DNA of 64,000 nucleotides from CAZPNX01 sp964588285 (lineage in GTDB: Bacteria; Edwardsbacteria; AC1; EtOH8), in NCBI GenBank assembly GCA_964588285.1, contig CAZPNX010000003.1:62001-126000 (forward strand), given 5' to 3'. The notes under the pieces are model-generated. The model was given only the letters and a program-made list of their open reading frames with translations, made no database searches and was not told the DNA's origin. Within the stretch, counting starts at the first letter, position 1; every line of letters starts with the position of its first letter. The position numbers and the translations under genes are program-made. This document shows positions 30,644-39,272 of the stretch, one piece after another.

Positions 30644-31384
30644 ATGTCGCTGAAAAACAAAACCGCCATCGTCACCGGAGCCGCCCAGGGCATCGGCAGG
30701 GCCATCGCCTTGGAGCTGGCCGGAGCCGGGGCCAACATCGTGGTATCGGACGTCAACCTCGAGGAAGCGGAGAAAACCGCCAAGGAGATCGAGGGCCTGG
30801 GAGTAAAGGCGATGGCCGTCAAGTGCAATGTGGCCGATGCCGGCGAGGTGGCGGAGCTGGTCAAGAAGGCCCAGGAGACATTTCCCACTTTGGACATCTT
30901 GGTCAACAACGCCGGGGTCACCCGCGACAACCTGATGATGCGGATGGACGAGAAGGACTGGGACCTGGTGCTGGACGTCAACCTCAAGGGCGCTTTCCTC
31001 ATGACCAAGGCTGTCTCCCGAGTGATGATGAAGCAGCGATCCGGCCGCATCGTCAACATCTCATCGGTGGTCGGTTTGATGGGCAACGCCGGACAAACCA
31101 ATTACTCGGCCTCCAAAGGCGGTCTGGTGGCCCTGACCAAGTCGGTGGCCAAGGAACTGGCCTCGCGCAACGTCACCTGCAATGCGGTAGCTCCGGGGTT
31201 CATCCAGTCGGCCATGACCGACAAGCTTTCGGACGAGGTCAAGCAGGCCTACTTTAGGGCCATCCCACTGGCCCGGTTTGGCACGGCTGAGGACGTGGCA
31301 AACCTAGTGGCCTTCCTGGCCTCGGACGAAGCTGCCTACATCACTGGACAGGTGATCCAGGTCGACGGTGGACTGGCGATGTGA
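30644..31384 (+). CDS. fabG: 3-oxoacyl-ACP reductase FabG
   Basis: 246 residues. NADPH-dependent short-chain dehydrogenase for the first reduction in fatty-acid elongation. TGAAQGIGRAIA is the nucleotide site, VNNAGVTRDNLMMRM and INISSVVGLMGNAGQTNYSASKGG-type segment hold the Asn, Ser, Tyr and Lys of the active site, and the end reads ITGQVIQVDGGLAM. The context between fabD and acpP confirms the assignment. Confidence 0.96.
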   Translation: MSLKNKTAIVTGAAQGIGRAIALELAGAGANIVVSDVNLEEAEKTAKEIEGLGVKAMAVKCNVADAGEVAELVKKAQETFPTLDILVNNAGVTRDNLMMRMDEKDWDLVLDVNLKGAFLMTKAVSRVMMKQRSGRIVNISSVVGLMGNAGQTNYSASKGGLVALTKSVAKELASRNVTCNAVAPGFIQSAMTDKLSDEVKQAYFRAIPLARFGTAEDVANLVAFLASDEAAYITGQVIQVDGGLAM

Positions 31385-31393
31385 TCGGATACC

Positions 31394-31490
31394 GTCATGC
31401 TGAGTCAGGCTCCGTGGCCGGCCATCGAAGCATCTCAATTATTATCCGGATCCTTCAAAAGCCTGGCGGGGGGGGCACCCTCAGGATGAC
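31394..31490. repeat. 97-bp inverted-repeat element (family A, copy 2)
   Basis: Ends GTCATGCTGAG (31394-31404) and CTCAGGATGAC (31480-31490) are inverted repeats with one mismatch. Inside are TCGAAGCATCT and GATCCTTCAA, again mirrored. It lies in the fabG-acpP gap and contains a run of nine G's. Confidence 0.75.
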
Positions 31491-31544
31491 CTCAAGCGAA
31501 TAGTATATGTTAATAGCGATCCCAACCAAACAAAACCCCAAAAC

Positions 31545-31559
31545 AAAGGAGGTGACCCC
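31545..31559 (+). promoter_or_regulatory. Very strong Shine-Dalgarno site of acpP
   Basis: AAAGGAGGTGA (31545-31555) is a full complement of the 16S rRNA tail, 4 nt before the acpP ATG. It fits the very high expression of acyl carrier protein. Confidence 0.85.
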
Positions 31560-31805
31560 ATGGCAGTAGTAGACGACGTCAAGAAGATCATCATCGACCG
31601 GCTGGGCGTGGATGCGTCCCAGGTGACCCCCGAGGCCTCGTTCATCGAGGACCTGGGAGCCGATTCCTTGGACACGGTGGAGCTGGTGATGGCCCTGGAG
31701 GAGAAATTCGGCATGGAGATTTCTGACGAGGACGCCGAGAAGCTGACCACGGTCGGGGCGGCCATCAGCTACATCGAGAAGAAGCTGGCCGAGAAGCAGG
31801 GGTAG
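31560..31805 (+). CDS. acpP: Acyl carrier protein
   Basis: 81 residues, acidic four-helix protein carrying growing acyl chains. The phosphopantetheine serine is S36 in DLGADSLDTVELVMALEE. Placed between fabG and fabF as usual. Preceded by the strongest ribosome site in the window and followed by a perfect hairpin. Confidence 0.97.
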   Translation: MAVVDDVKKIIIDRLGVDASQVTPEASFIEDLGADSLDTVELVMALEEKFGMEISDEDAEKLTTVGAAISYIEKKLAEKQG

Positions 31806-31829
31806 TTAACTGGCTAAGTCGAGGATAAA

Positions 31830-31857
31830 GGGGCGCTCCAAAATGAAGGAGCGCCCC
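31830..31857 (+). terminator. Perfect hairpin between acpP and fabF, without T-run
   Basis: GGGGCGCTCC (31830-31839) pairs with GGAGCGCCCC (31848-31857) around AAAATGAA. No T-run follows, so it may act as a partial terminator or stabilise the acpP part of the transcript. Confidence 0.6.
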
Positions 31858-31887
31858 GGCAGGAAATCAATGTAGAGAATTTAAGAT

Positions 31888-33126
31888 ATGAAACGTCGCG
31901 TGGTGATAACCGGACTGGGGGTGGTCACTCCCATAGGAAACACTGTGGCCGAATTCTGGGAAAGCCTGAAGTCGGGCAAATCGGGGATATCAGCCATCAG
32001 CCGATTTGACACCTCCAAGTACAGCGCCCGGATTGCCGGCGAGGTCAAGAACTTCGATCCGGCCTCGTGCATCGACCGCAAGGAGGTCAGGCGCATGGAC
32101 CGCTACACCCACTATGCCATAGCCGCCTACAAACAGGCTCTGGCCGATTCCGGGTTCAAGGTCGAGGGCGAGGCGGCCAACCGGGTGGGGGTGATCATCG
32201 CCTCGGGCATCGGCGGCACCGAGACCTGGGAGGAGCAGCACCGGAAACTTATAGAGCAAGGGCCGGACAAGGTCTCCCCCTTCTTCGTGCCCATGATGAT
32301 TTCGGACATCGCCGCCGGCCGGATCTCGATGGACTGCGGGGCCAAGGGGGTCAATTTCGCCACCGTCTCGGCCTGCGCCTCGGCCAGCCACGCCATCGGC
32401 GAGGGTTTCTGCAGCATTGCCATGGGCGAGAGCGATGCCGTCATCTGCGGCGGCGCCGAGGCCCCCATCACCCCGCTGGCCCTGGCCGGGTTCTGCGCCC
32501 TGCGGGCTCTGTCAACCCGCAACGACCAGCCGGAGAAGGCCTCCAGGCCTTTCGACCGGGACCGCGACGGTTTTGTCATGGGCGAGGGGGCCGGGGTCGT
32601 CATCTTAGAGGAGATGGAGCACGCCAAGGCCCGCGGCGCCAAAATCTATGCCGAGCTGGCCGGCTATGGGGCCACCGCCGACGCCTATCACATCACCGCC
32701 CCGGCTCCGGGCGGAGAAGGGGCGGCCAGGGCCATGTCCCGGGCGCTGGCCACGGCCGGGATAAAGCCTGAGGCGGTGGACTACATCAATGCCCACGGCA
32801 CCTCCACCGATCTCAACGACAAGTACGAGACGGCGGCCATCAAGTCGCTGTTCGGAGATCATGCCAAGAAGCTGGCGGTGTCCTCCACCAAGTCCATGAC
32901 CGGCCATCTGCTGGGGGCGGCCGGGGGGGTGGAACTGGTGGCCACGGTGCTCTGTCTGGCCAATGGATTGATCCATCCCACCATCAATTATGAAAACCCA
33001 GATCCGGAGTGCGATCTGGACTACGTGCCCAACCAGGCTCGTCCCGCCGATATCAGGATCGCTCTGTCAAATTCCTTCGGCTTCGGAGGGCACAACGCCT
33101 GCCTGGCCGTAAAAAAGCTGGAATAA
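31888..33126 (+). CDS. fabF: 3-oxoacyl-ACP synthase II FabF
   Basis: 412 residues. Elongating condensing enzyme. Catalytic C163 in VSACASASHAIG, H303 in NAHGTSTDLND and H340 in KSMTGHLLGAAGG are all present, as are GLGVVTPIGN and SNSFGFGGHNAC. Follows acpP after the hairpin and precedes rnc. Confidence 0.96.
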   Translation: MKRRVVITGLGVVTPIGNTVAEFWESLKSGKSGISAISRFDTSKYSARIAGEVKNFDPASCIDRKEVRRMDRYTHYAIAAYKQALADSGFKVEGEAANRVGVIIASGIGGTETWEEQHRKLIEQGPDKVSPFFVPMMISDIAAGRISMDCGAKGVNFATVSACASASHAIGEGFCSIAMGESDAVICGGAEAPITPLALAGFCALRALSTRNDQPEKASRPFDRDRDGFVMGEGAGVVILEEMEHAKARGAKIYAELAGYGATADAYHITAPAPGGEGAARAMSRALATAGIKPEAVDYINAHGTSTDLNDKYETAAIKSLFGDHAKKLAVSSTKSMTGHLLGAAGGVELVATVLCLANGLIHPTINYENPDPECDLDYVPNQARPADIRIALSNSFGFGGHNACLAVKKLE

Positions 33127-33233
33127 TCCGATAGCCAATATAGTCCGCCGCTTCCGGAGGTGCTGATTTCGGGCGCTCATCTCAGCATCGAAACTTTGCG
33201 TCTTAAAACAGACTCAGTGACTTTCCCGGGAAA

Positions 33234-34016
33234 ATGATAAAAAGGCTTCTGGGACTGCGCCGAACAAACCTGCCGCCATCACGGCGAGAGGCGTTGCGCA
33301 AAATCAGGGAGCGCCTTGGCTGGCGCATCAAAAACCCGGACATCTACCTGCAGGCCCTGCGCCACCGCTCGGCGGCCGCCAGCCACCTGGATTCGTTCGA
33401 GCGGTTGGAGCTTTTGGGCGACTCGGTGCTGGGTTTGATCGTCTGCGAGCACCTCTACCGCACCCGGCCATCGGAGGACGAGGGCAAGTTGACCGAGATC
33501 AAATCGCTGATCGTCAGCAAGAAGGTGCTGGCCGGGGTGGCCCGGGAGCTGGGACTGGGCGAGCTTTTGGAGATGTCGTCCGACGAGCATGCCACCGGGG
33601 GACGCCAAAAGGAAAACGTGCTGGGCGACGCCATGGAATCCCTGCTGGGCGCCTATTACCTGGACCGGGGGCTGGAGGCGGTGCGCCATTTTCTGCGTCA
33701 GAGTTTTTTATGGCGCATCGACCACCTGATCACCGACAGCTCCCACCTGAACTTCAAGGGCATGCTCCAGGAGTATATGCAGTCACACGGCGACCGGCGC
33801 AACACCCGCTATCATCTTAAGGCGGAAAGCGGGCCGCGCCACCAGCGTCTTTTCGAGGTGGAGTTGAAGCTGGACCGCAAGCGCTATGGAATGGCGGCCG
33901 CCCGCAGCAAGAAGGAGGCCGAGCAGATGGCCGCCCGTCAGGCGCTGGAGAGGCTGAAGGAGGAGGAAACGGAGTCGAACAAGCCCACTACCAAACGAGT
34001 CGGCCGAGGACGGTAA
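33234..34016 (+). CDS. rnc: Ribonuclease III
   Basis: 260 residues. Cuts double-stranded RNA in rRNA and mRNA processing. The nuclease domain has FERLELLGDSVLGLIVCEHL with the catalytic acids, DEGKLTEIKSLIVS and ENVLGDAMESLLGAYYLDRG; a double-stranded RNA-binding domain follows (NFKGMLQEYMQ, GMAAARSKKEAEQMAARQAL). A basic tail ends it. The fab-rnc link is common in bacteria. Confidence 0.95.
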   Translation: MIKRLLGLRRTNLPPSRREALRKIRERLGWRIKNPDIYLQALRHRSAAASHLDSFERLELLGDSVLGLIVCEHLYRTRPSEDEGKLTEIKSLIVSKKVLAGVARELGLGELLEMSSDEHATGGRQKENVLGDAMESLLGAYYLDRGLEAVRHFLRQSFLWRIDHLITDSSHLNFKGMLQEYMQSHGDRRNTRYHLKAESGPRHQRLFEVELKLDRKRYGMAAARSKKEAEQMAARQALERLKEEETESNKPTTKRVGRGR

Positions 34017-34099
34017 GGCTGGTGTCTTAAATAAAAAAGCGAGATTGCTACGCTGGCTAGGCTTTAACGTGATACCTCGGCTTGAGACTTCGGCGAATT

Positions 34100-34170
34100 G
34101 TCAGGCTGAGCCTGTTGAAGCCTCAGTCGAGCCGCTCGGGCCTAAAGCTCGGTCGAACGCTCAGCCGGAC
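34100..34170. repeat. 71-bp inverted-repeat element (family A, copy 3)
   Basis: GTCAGGCTGAGC (34100 onward) and GCTCAGCCGGAC (ending 34170) are inverted with one mismatch; inside are TTGAAGCC and GGTCGAAC. It lies in the 203-bp gap between rnc and the acyl-CoA dehydrogenase gene, where nothing else was seen. Confidence 0.65.
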
Positions 34171-34219
34171 GGCACGGGGCAAGGCTTGCGAAGACTAGTA
34201 CCATAAGAGGAGTGCGTCC

Positions 34220-35380
34220 ATGAACTACTTTCTGACCGAAGAACAGCAGATGATCAAGGATCTCTGCCACAAGATAGGGGCGGAGAAGATAAAGCCGGTG
34301 CGGGAGCACTACGACGAAACCGGAGAGTTTCCCTGGGAGATCGTCAAAGTGCTGGCCGAGGCCGATATCTGCGGAGTCTACATACCGGCCGAATACGGCG
34401 GACTGGGCGGGGGTGTCACCGAGATGGCCATTGCCACCGAGGAATTGTCCCGTTTCTGCGGCGGCATCTCCTTAGCCTTTGCCGCCACCGGGCTGGGAAC
34501 CTTTCCCATCATCCTCTACGGCACCGACGAGCAGAAGAAGCAGTACCTGCCGGACATCGCCAAGGGCAAGCGGCTGGCGGCATTTGCCCTGACCGAGGCC
34601 AACGCCGGCTCGGATGCCGGCGGCATCCAGACCACGGCCGTCAAGGACGGCGATCATTTCGTCCTCAACGGCACCAAGCAGTGGATCACCAACGGCGGTG
34701 AGGCCGAGGTCTACACGGTCATCGCCATGACCGACCGCAGCAAGGGCAGCCGGGGGGCCACCGCCTTTATCGTGGAGAAGGGGACCAAGGGTTTCGGCTT
34801 CGGCAAGAAGGAGAATAAGATGGGCATCCGGGCCTCGGCCACCCGGGAACTGGTGTTCGAGGACTGCCGGGTGCACAAGAGCCAGATATTGGGCCGCGAG
34901 GGCATGGGCTTCATGGTGGCCATGGGAACCCTGGACCGCAGCCGTCCCGGCGTGGCCGCTCAGGCCGTCGGCATCGCCCAGGGGGCCTTGGACGAGGCGG
35001 TGCGCTACTCCCGGGAGCGGGAGCAGTTCGGCAAGCCCATCTCGGCCTTTCAAGGGGTCCAGTTTATGCTGGCCGACATGGCCATGAAGCTGGAGGCGGC
35101 GCGGGCCCTGGTTTACGCTACCGCCCGGATGATCGACGCCGGAGAGAAAAAGTACTCCAAGGAGAGCGCCATGTGCAAGTGCTTTGCCTCGGACGTGGCC
35201 ATGGAGGTGACCACCAACGCCGTCCAGATTTTAGGCGGCTACGGCTACATGAAGGAGTACCCGGTGGAAAAGATGATGCGCGATGCCAAGATCACTCAGA
35301 TCTATGAGGGCACCAACCAGATCCAGCGGACGGTCATCGCCTCCAACCTCATCAAGGAGGCGGCCGGGAGCAAGGAATAG
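34220..35380 (+). CDS. Acyl-CoA dehydrogenase
   Basis: 386 residues, normal length. FAD enzyme introducing the alpha-beta double bond in acyl-CoAs. Seen: LTEANAGSDAGG and QWITNGGEAEVY (flavin and substrate loops), GIRASATRELVFEDCRVH, DRSRPGVAAQAVGIAQGALD, REQFGKPISAFQGVQF, QILGGYGYMKEYPVEKMMRD and the catalytic glutamate in IYEGTNQIQR, in the place used by short- and medium-chain enzymes. No electron-transfer flavoprotein genes are near. Chain length or a specific CoA ester cannot be read from this. Confidence 0.93.
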   Translation: MNYFLTEEQQMIKDLCHKIGAEKIKPVREHYDETGEFPWEIVKVLAEADICGVYIPAEYGGLGGGVTEMAIATEELSRFCGGISLAFAATGLGTFPIILYGTDEQKKQYLPDIAKGKRLAAFALTEANAGSDAGGIQTTAVKDGDHFVLNGTKQWITNGGEAEVYTVIAMTDRSKGSRGATAFIVEKGTKGFGFGKKENKMGIRASATRELVFEDCRVHKSQILGREGMGFMVAMGTLDRSRPGVAAQAVGIAQGALDEAVRYSREREQFGKPISAFQGVQFMLADMAMKLEAARALVYATARMIDAGEKKYSKESAMCKCFASDVAMEVTTNAVQILGGYGYMKEYPVEKMMRDAKITQIYEGTNQIQRTVIASNLIKEAAGSKE

Positions 35381-35397
35381 GGTGCCAGACGGTCTGG

Positions 35398-35428
35398 AAG
35401 CCCGGGTTATAGCCCGGGCTTTTGTTTT
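35398..35428 (+). terminator. Rho-independent terminator after acyl-CoA dehydrogenase
   Basis: AAGCCCGGG (35398-35406) pairs with CCCGGGCTT (35413-35421) around TTATAG, then TTTGTTTT. A 13-bp near-palindrome CCAGACGGTCTGG lies just before it (35385-35397). Confidence 0.9.
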
Positions 35429-35823
35429 AACTTGCTTTTATGGTTGTCCGATAGTAAAATAGAAACAAATAGACAAACGACAAGTAATTATAGCTGATCG
35501 ACAAACGCCTTTATAATTATTCGCTTGGGCCTGTTGTTTTAATAAGACCGATAAAAGATCGGCTTTTTGAACAAATCCGAAAACTAAATAAGAACGCACA
35601 CAGAGAAAAGAATGTATGTAACCATCTATCATGTTTAACCTGATGTCTGAAAATGCTGAGGGATAAGATCCGAGCCCATCAATAAACGTCAGTTGACAGC
35701 TGGGAGAAGTGGAAGATAACGAAGCTTCATTGGAAACGAACGAGGCCATAAGTTCCGAAAAGAAATCCGAGATGCGTATAAGAACAGTGCAGATAACAAA
35801 CGCTATAGGCAACTAGTAAAATA
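35429..35823. other. AT-rich 395-bp gap without a convincing gene
   Basis: Composition is far more AT-rich than the flanks. A minus-strand frame of 124 codons runs through it but has no family features, so I do not call it. A small stem CCGAT (35548-35552) / ATCGG (35558-35562) followed by CTTTTTG looks like a weak terminator, and TATAAT occurs at 35512. These could bound a very short transcript, but the evidence is thin. Confidence 0.4.
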
Positions 35824-37158
35824 TTGACGTACAAGATTAATGAAATATTGGCTAGCCTTGAAGGCATGGAGGATTCACCTCGAAAGGCTGATCTGATGCT
35901 GGAGCTGGCCGGCCTCTATCAGAACAGCGATCCCCGACAGGCCCTGGCCGAGGCGGAAAAGGCCGGGGAGTTTTGCAGCCGTTTGGGATACAAGGCCGGC
36001 AGGGCCTCGGCCACCAGGATGATGGGCTCCATCCACGAGCAACTGGGCGATTATCCAAGGGCGGTCAGCTGCGGCATGCAGGCCCTGGCCTTGTATCGGA
36101 AGTTGAACGATTGCCGAGAAACGGCCAGATGTCTGAATAATATTGGATTAGCCTACACTAGAATGGGGGCACTGGGGGCGGCTATGGATTTCTTCCAGCG
36201 GGCGCTGTCCAGCTTGGAAGAGGAAGATGACGAACGGATAAGAGCCTATGTCGCCAATAACATCGGATTGACATACCGCAGCTTGGATAACAACCACAAG
36301 GCCCTGGACTACTTCCGCCAAAGTTTGGATATTTTGGAGAGATTGGGGGATAGGCGAAATGTCGCCCATGCCCTGAGCAACATAGGGCTTTGCCTGCGGG
36401 CCAAGGGGGAAACGGGCGAGGCTATGGAGCATATGAAGCGCAGCCTGGCCATCCGGCAGGAGATAGGCGATCGCTTTTCCCAGGTGCACAGCTGGATCAA
36501 CATCGCCAACCTGCACCGCGATCTGGGCGAATACGGACAATCATACGATTGCCTGATGAGGGCCATGGATCTGGCGGTCGACGGCGGCAACGCCGTTATG
36601 GAAGTCTACGTCATGACCCTGCTGTCCAAGCTCAAGAACCTAACCGGGGAGCTTGACGCCGCCCTGGAATACGCGGAACACGCTCTGCCACTGGCCGAGA
36701 AGCTGGGCGACCAGAACATACTTCGTTCCCTCTACCAGGAATTTGCCGACAACCACGAGGCAGAAGGCGATCTGGAAAAGGCGCTTCATTTCCGCTTAAG
36801 GTACTTCAAGAGCCTTGCCGAGCTGCTAGCGACCAACATTGAGGAGGCGTTATCGCAACCGGCCTCGCCGCCGCCCGTTGGTGTTGATGCCGGCGGTCAG
36901 GGCATCGAAATCCGGAGGGACCAGATAGAAAGCCTGAAGCTTAAGTTGGAGAACGTCTGCCGCGAGTTCAACCTGATGGTTGAGCATGCCCTGAGCCGTT
37001 TGGATGCTAGGACGGAGACTGAAAACCCGCCGGATCACCTGGGGAACGAAGAATTCCCTTGGCTGGTTGCCAGGTTTGCCGAGCCGGTGGGGGAGGGGCT
37101 AAAACGTACCTGGGAAGAACTGCGTCGGTTGCGGCTCCAGTTGAAAAAGATTTCCTAG
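35824..37158 (+). CDS. Cytoplasmic TPR-repeat protein, probable signalling partner
   Basis: 444 residues without signal peptide or membrane segment. At least eight tetratricopeptide repeats of the Rapl/NB-ARC-associated TPR_12 style cover residues 15-340: ARCLNNIGLAYTRMGALGAA, ALDYFRQSLDILERLGDRRN, HALSNIGLCLRAKGETGEAM and similar. The C-terminal 90 residues are helical (IESLKLKLENVCREFNLMVE). The start is uncertain: TTG 35824 has no ribosome site and ATG 35866 is the alternative. A soluble histidine kinase gene follows after 35 bp. TPR and kinase domains are often fused in Bacteroidota-like sensors; here they seem split into two genes. Confidence 0.75.
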   Translation: MTYKINEILASLEGMEDSPRKADLMLELAGLYQNSDPRQALAEAEKAGEFCSRLGYKAGRASATRMMGSIHEQLGDYPRAVSCGMQALALYRKLNDCRETARCLNNIGLAYTRMGALGAAMDFFQRALSSLEEEDDERIRAYVANNIGLTYRSLDNNHKALDYFRQSLDILERLGDRRNVAHALSNIGLCLRAKGETGEAMEHMKRSLAIRQEIGDRFSQVHSWINIANLHRDLGEYGQSYDCLMRAMDLAVDGGNAVMEVYVMTLLSKLKNLTGELDAALEYAEHALPLAEKLGDQNILRSLYQEFADNHEAEGDLEKALHFRLRYFKSLAELLATNIEEALSQPASPPPVGVDAGGQGIEIRRDQIESLKLKLENVCREFNLMVEHALSRLDARTETENPPDHLGNEEFPWLVARFAEPVGEGLKRTWEELRRLRLQLKKIS

Positions 37159-37193
37159 GCGACAATGCGTTTTTAATGAGAAAGAGGAGAGAA

Positions 37194-38066
37194 ATGCCGG
37201 AATCGACGGATTGCCCAGGTTTGGGCGAAGACCTGCAACCCTCGACCGAGGACCGGGCTGCCGTACTCGACAGATTGGCCAAGGCGGAAAGGAAGTTGGA
37301 GGAGCTGTCCGCCTCCTACGACCAACTCAACCAGGCCAATCTGGAGCTTTTAGAGCTGGACCGGCTCAAGAGCGACTTCATCGGCACCGTTTCTCACGAG
37401 TTGAAAACGCCGTTGACCACCCTGTTGGGATACGTCGATTACCTGCAGAGCGGCAAACTGGGAACTCTGACAGAACAGCAGTCCAAAGCAATCGACGCCA
37501 TGGCCCGCAGCCTGCGCAAGCTGCACCGGCAGATAGAAGAGCTTCTGGACTTCACCCTGCTGGAGTCCGGCAAACTGACGGTCGATCCGGAGCCGTTCGA
37601 ACTGAAGCCGCTGTTGGAGGAGGCGCTGGCCGGTCAGAGCGTTTTATTGGAGAAGAAAGGTTTGAAATCCAGACTTGGAATGCAGGACAGCCTGACGGTA
37701 AACGCCGACCGGGGTCGCATTGCCCAGGTGCTGGACAACCTGGTGGTCAATGCTGCCAAGTTTACCGATAAGGGCGAGGTGACAATATCGGCCGAGCCGG
37801 AGCCGGGGAAGCGGGTTAAGATAACCGTCTCCGATACCGGAGCCGGAATACCGGAGGAAGCCCTGGGTAGAATTTTCGACCGCTTTTACCAAGTGTCTGG
37901 CTCGGCCAGCCGGCGCCAGGCCGGCATGGGACTGGGGTTGGCCATCGTCAAGGCCATCGTCGAGGCCCACGGCTCCAAGATCGTGGTAAAAAGCCGGGTG
38001 GGCCAGGGAAGCTCTTTCAGCTTCAGCCTGCCGCTGTTTACGCCTGGCTGCGATACTCGAGCCTAA
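37194..38066 (+). CDS. Soluble sensor histidine kinase
   Basis: 290 residues. A short N-terminus and a coiled coil (about 25-60, ERKLEELSASYDQLNQANLE) lead directly to the phosphoacceptor H68 in GTVSHELKTPLTTLLGY, then the ATP-binding domain with N-box DNLVVNAAKFTDKG, G1 DTGAGIPEEALG, F-box IFDRFYQ and G2 GMGLGLAIVKAI. There is no membrane segment, PAS or GAF domain, so sensing probably comes through the TPR protein just upstream. No response regulator gene is adjacent. The start is ATG 37194 with GAGGAGAG upstream; ATG 37176 is also possible. Confidence 0.88.
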   Translation: MPESTDCPGLGEDLQPSTEDRAAVLDRLAKAERKLEELSASYDQLNQANLELLELDRLKSDFIGTVSHELKTPLTTLLGYVDYLQSGKLGTLTEQQSKAIDAMARSLRKLHRQIEELLDFTLLESGKLTVDPEPFELKPLLEEALAGQSVLLEKKGLKSRLGMQDSLTVNADRGRIAQVLDNLVVNAAKFTDKGEVTISAEPEPGKRVKITVSDTGAGIPEEALGRIFDRFYQVSGSASRRQAGMGLGLAIVKAIVEAHGSKIVVKSRVGQGSSFSFSLPLFTPGCDTRA

Positions 38067-38210
38067 AATCTGATGCCGGAAGCAGAGGATGGCTCTGCAT
38101 CAGATTTATTCCTAGGCCTGGAGCGTTGCCGGAAACGAAGGCGAGGCCGAAAAGCACCGTTTGATATGGCAGGGGTTGGCTGAAGAGATTGAAAGGATGA
38201 AAGCCGTTCA

Positions 38211-39254
38211 ATGAAGCCGCCGAAGGCCGAAATCGTCAAGTCACTGGCCTTGGAGGCCGGGCTGGACGCGGCCGGCATCGCTACGGCCGAGCCTGATATC
38301 CAGGCACTGGAGCGGGCCCGGGAGCAGGTCAGTCGGGGCCTCAAGCCGAAATGGGATCTGAAAGACCTCGAAAAAAGGTTCGATCCCTGTTGGGAACTAG
38401 CCGGGGCCAGGTCGGTGCTGGTGGCGGCCAACGGCTATCTGGAATCAGGCCCTGAATCGCTCGGCAAGCCAGGCGTGCCGCACGGACGCATAGCACGTTA
38501 TAATTGGAGCAACTACTACCAGGACACCAGGGCCAAGTTGCAGAAGGTGGCGGACAGACTGAGTGAAGAGGTGGGAGGTTTTTTCGAATACAAGATATTC
38601 TCGAACGGCAGACTGGCTGAAAAGCCGCTGGCGGTGAGGGCTGGGATCGGATGGTACGGCAAGCACGGAATTATCACTACATATGAATTAGGTTCCTGGA
38701 TAGTCATCGGCCTGCTGATCACCAATCTCGACCTCAAGCCCGATCAGCCCGTGGCCGAAGGCTGCGGCGATTGCCGGGCCTGCCTGGACGCCTGTCCCAC
38801 CGGGGCCATCGTAGAGCCAAGGGTGGTCGACAGCCGAAGATGTCTACAGTGGATATCCAGCCGACAGATGTCTTTGTCCGATGAGATCAAAAATCTTTGG
38901 GGCGATCGGCTCTACGGATGTACCGTCTGCCAGGACGCCTGTCCCTTGAACAAAAAGGTTCGGCCAAGGGAAAAGAGGCCGGGATATGGCCGGGTGGGCC
39001 CAAGTCTGCCGCTGATACCTATTCTGCAAATGACCGAAAGTGAGTTCCGCCAAAAATATCTGGGTAACCAGATGGCGGAGAGCTGGGTGAGTTTCGGGGC
39101 CATCCAGCGCAATGCGGCCGTGGCCCTGGGGAACATCGGCGACAAAGCGGCCATCCCAGCCTTGGAGAACGCTGTCAAAATAAGCCGCAGCCCTGAGGTG
39201 AGGGAGCACGCGGCGTGGGCGCTGTCAAAGTTGAACCGAAACAGAAAAAGTTAG
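38211..39254 (+). CDS. QueG-like epoxyqueuosine reductase family protein
   Basis: 347 residues. The QueG layout is present: DUF1730-type N-terminus, AVRAGIGWYGKHG, two [4Fe-4S] cysteine sets (C185, C188, C191, C195 in CGDCRACLDAC; C211; C237, C240, C244 in CTVCQDACP), and a HEAT-like C-terminus (RNAAVALGNIGDKAAIPALE). QueG makes queuosine in tRNA using cobalamin. However, where QueG normally has an aspartate just before the GP..E loop ahead of the AGLGW motif, this protein reads FSNGRLAEKPLAVRAG, with Ser and Asn there. It may be a divergent QueG or a paralogue with another substrate. No other queuosine genes are in the window. Confidence 0.75.
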   Translation: MKPPKAEIVKSLALEAGLDAAGIATAEPDIQALERAREQVSRGLKPKWDLKDLEKRFDPCWELAGARSVLVAANGYLESGPESLGKPGVPHGRIARYNWSNYYQDTRAKLQKVADRLSEEVGGFFEYKIFSNGRLAEKPLAVRAGIGWYGKHGIITTYELGSWIVIGLLITNLDLKPDQPVAEGCGDCRACLDACPTGAIVEPRVVDSRRCLQWISSRQMSLSDEIKNLWGDRLYGCTVCQDACPLNKKVRPREKRPGYGRVGPSLPLIPILQMTESEFRQKYLGNQMAESWVSFGAIQRNAAVALGNIGDKAAIPALENAVKISRSPEVREHAAWALSKLNRNRKS

Positions 39255-39272
39255 AGAAGGGCTAACAGAGAG

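Noticed and set aside
29815..31101. 428-codon minus-strand frame across fabD and fabG
   Set aside because: It spans two well-supported genes on the other strand and has no family features.
35438..35812. Minus-strand open frame of 124 codons in the AT-rich gap
   Set aside because: No family motifs, odd cysteine/serine-rich composition and no ribosome site; low GC alone explains its length poorly but offers no coding support.
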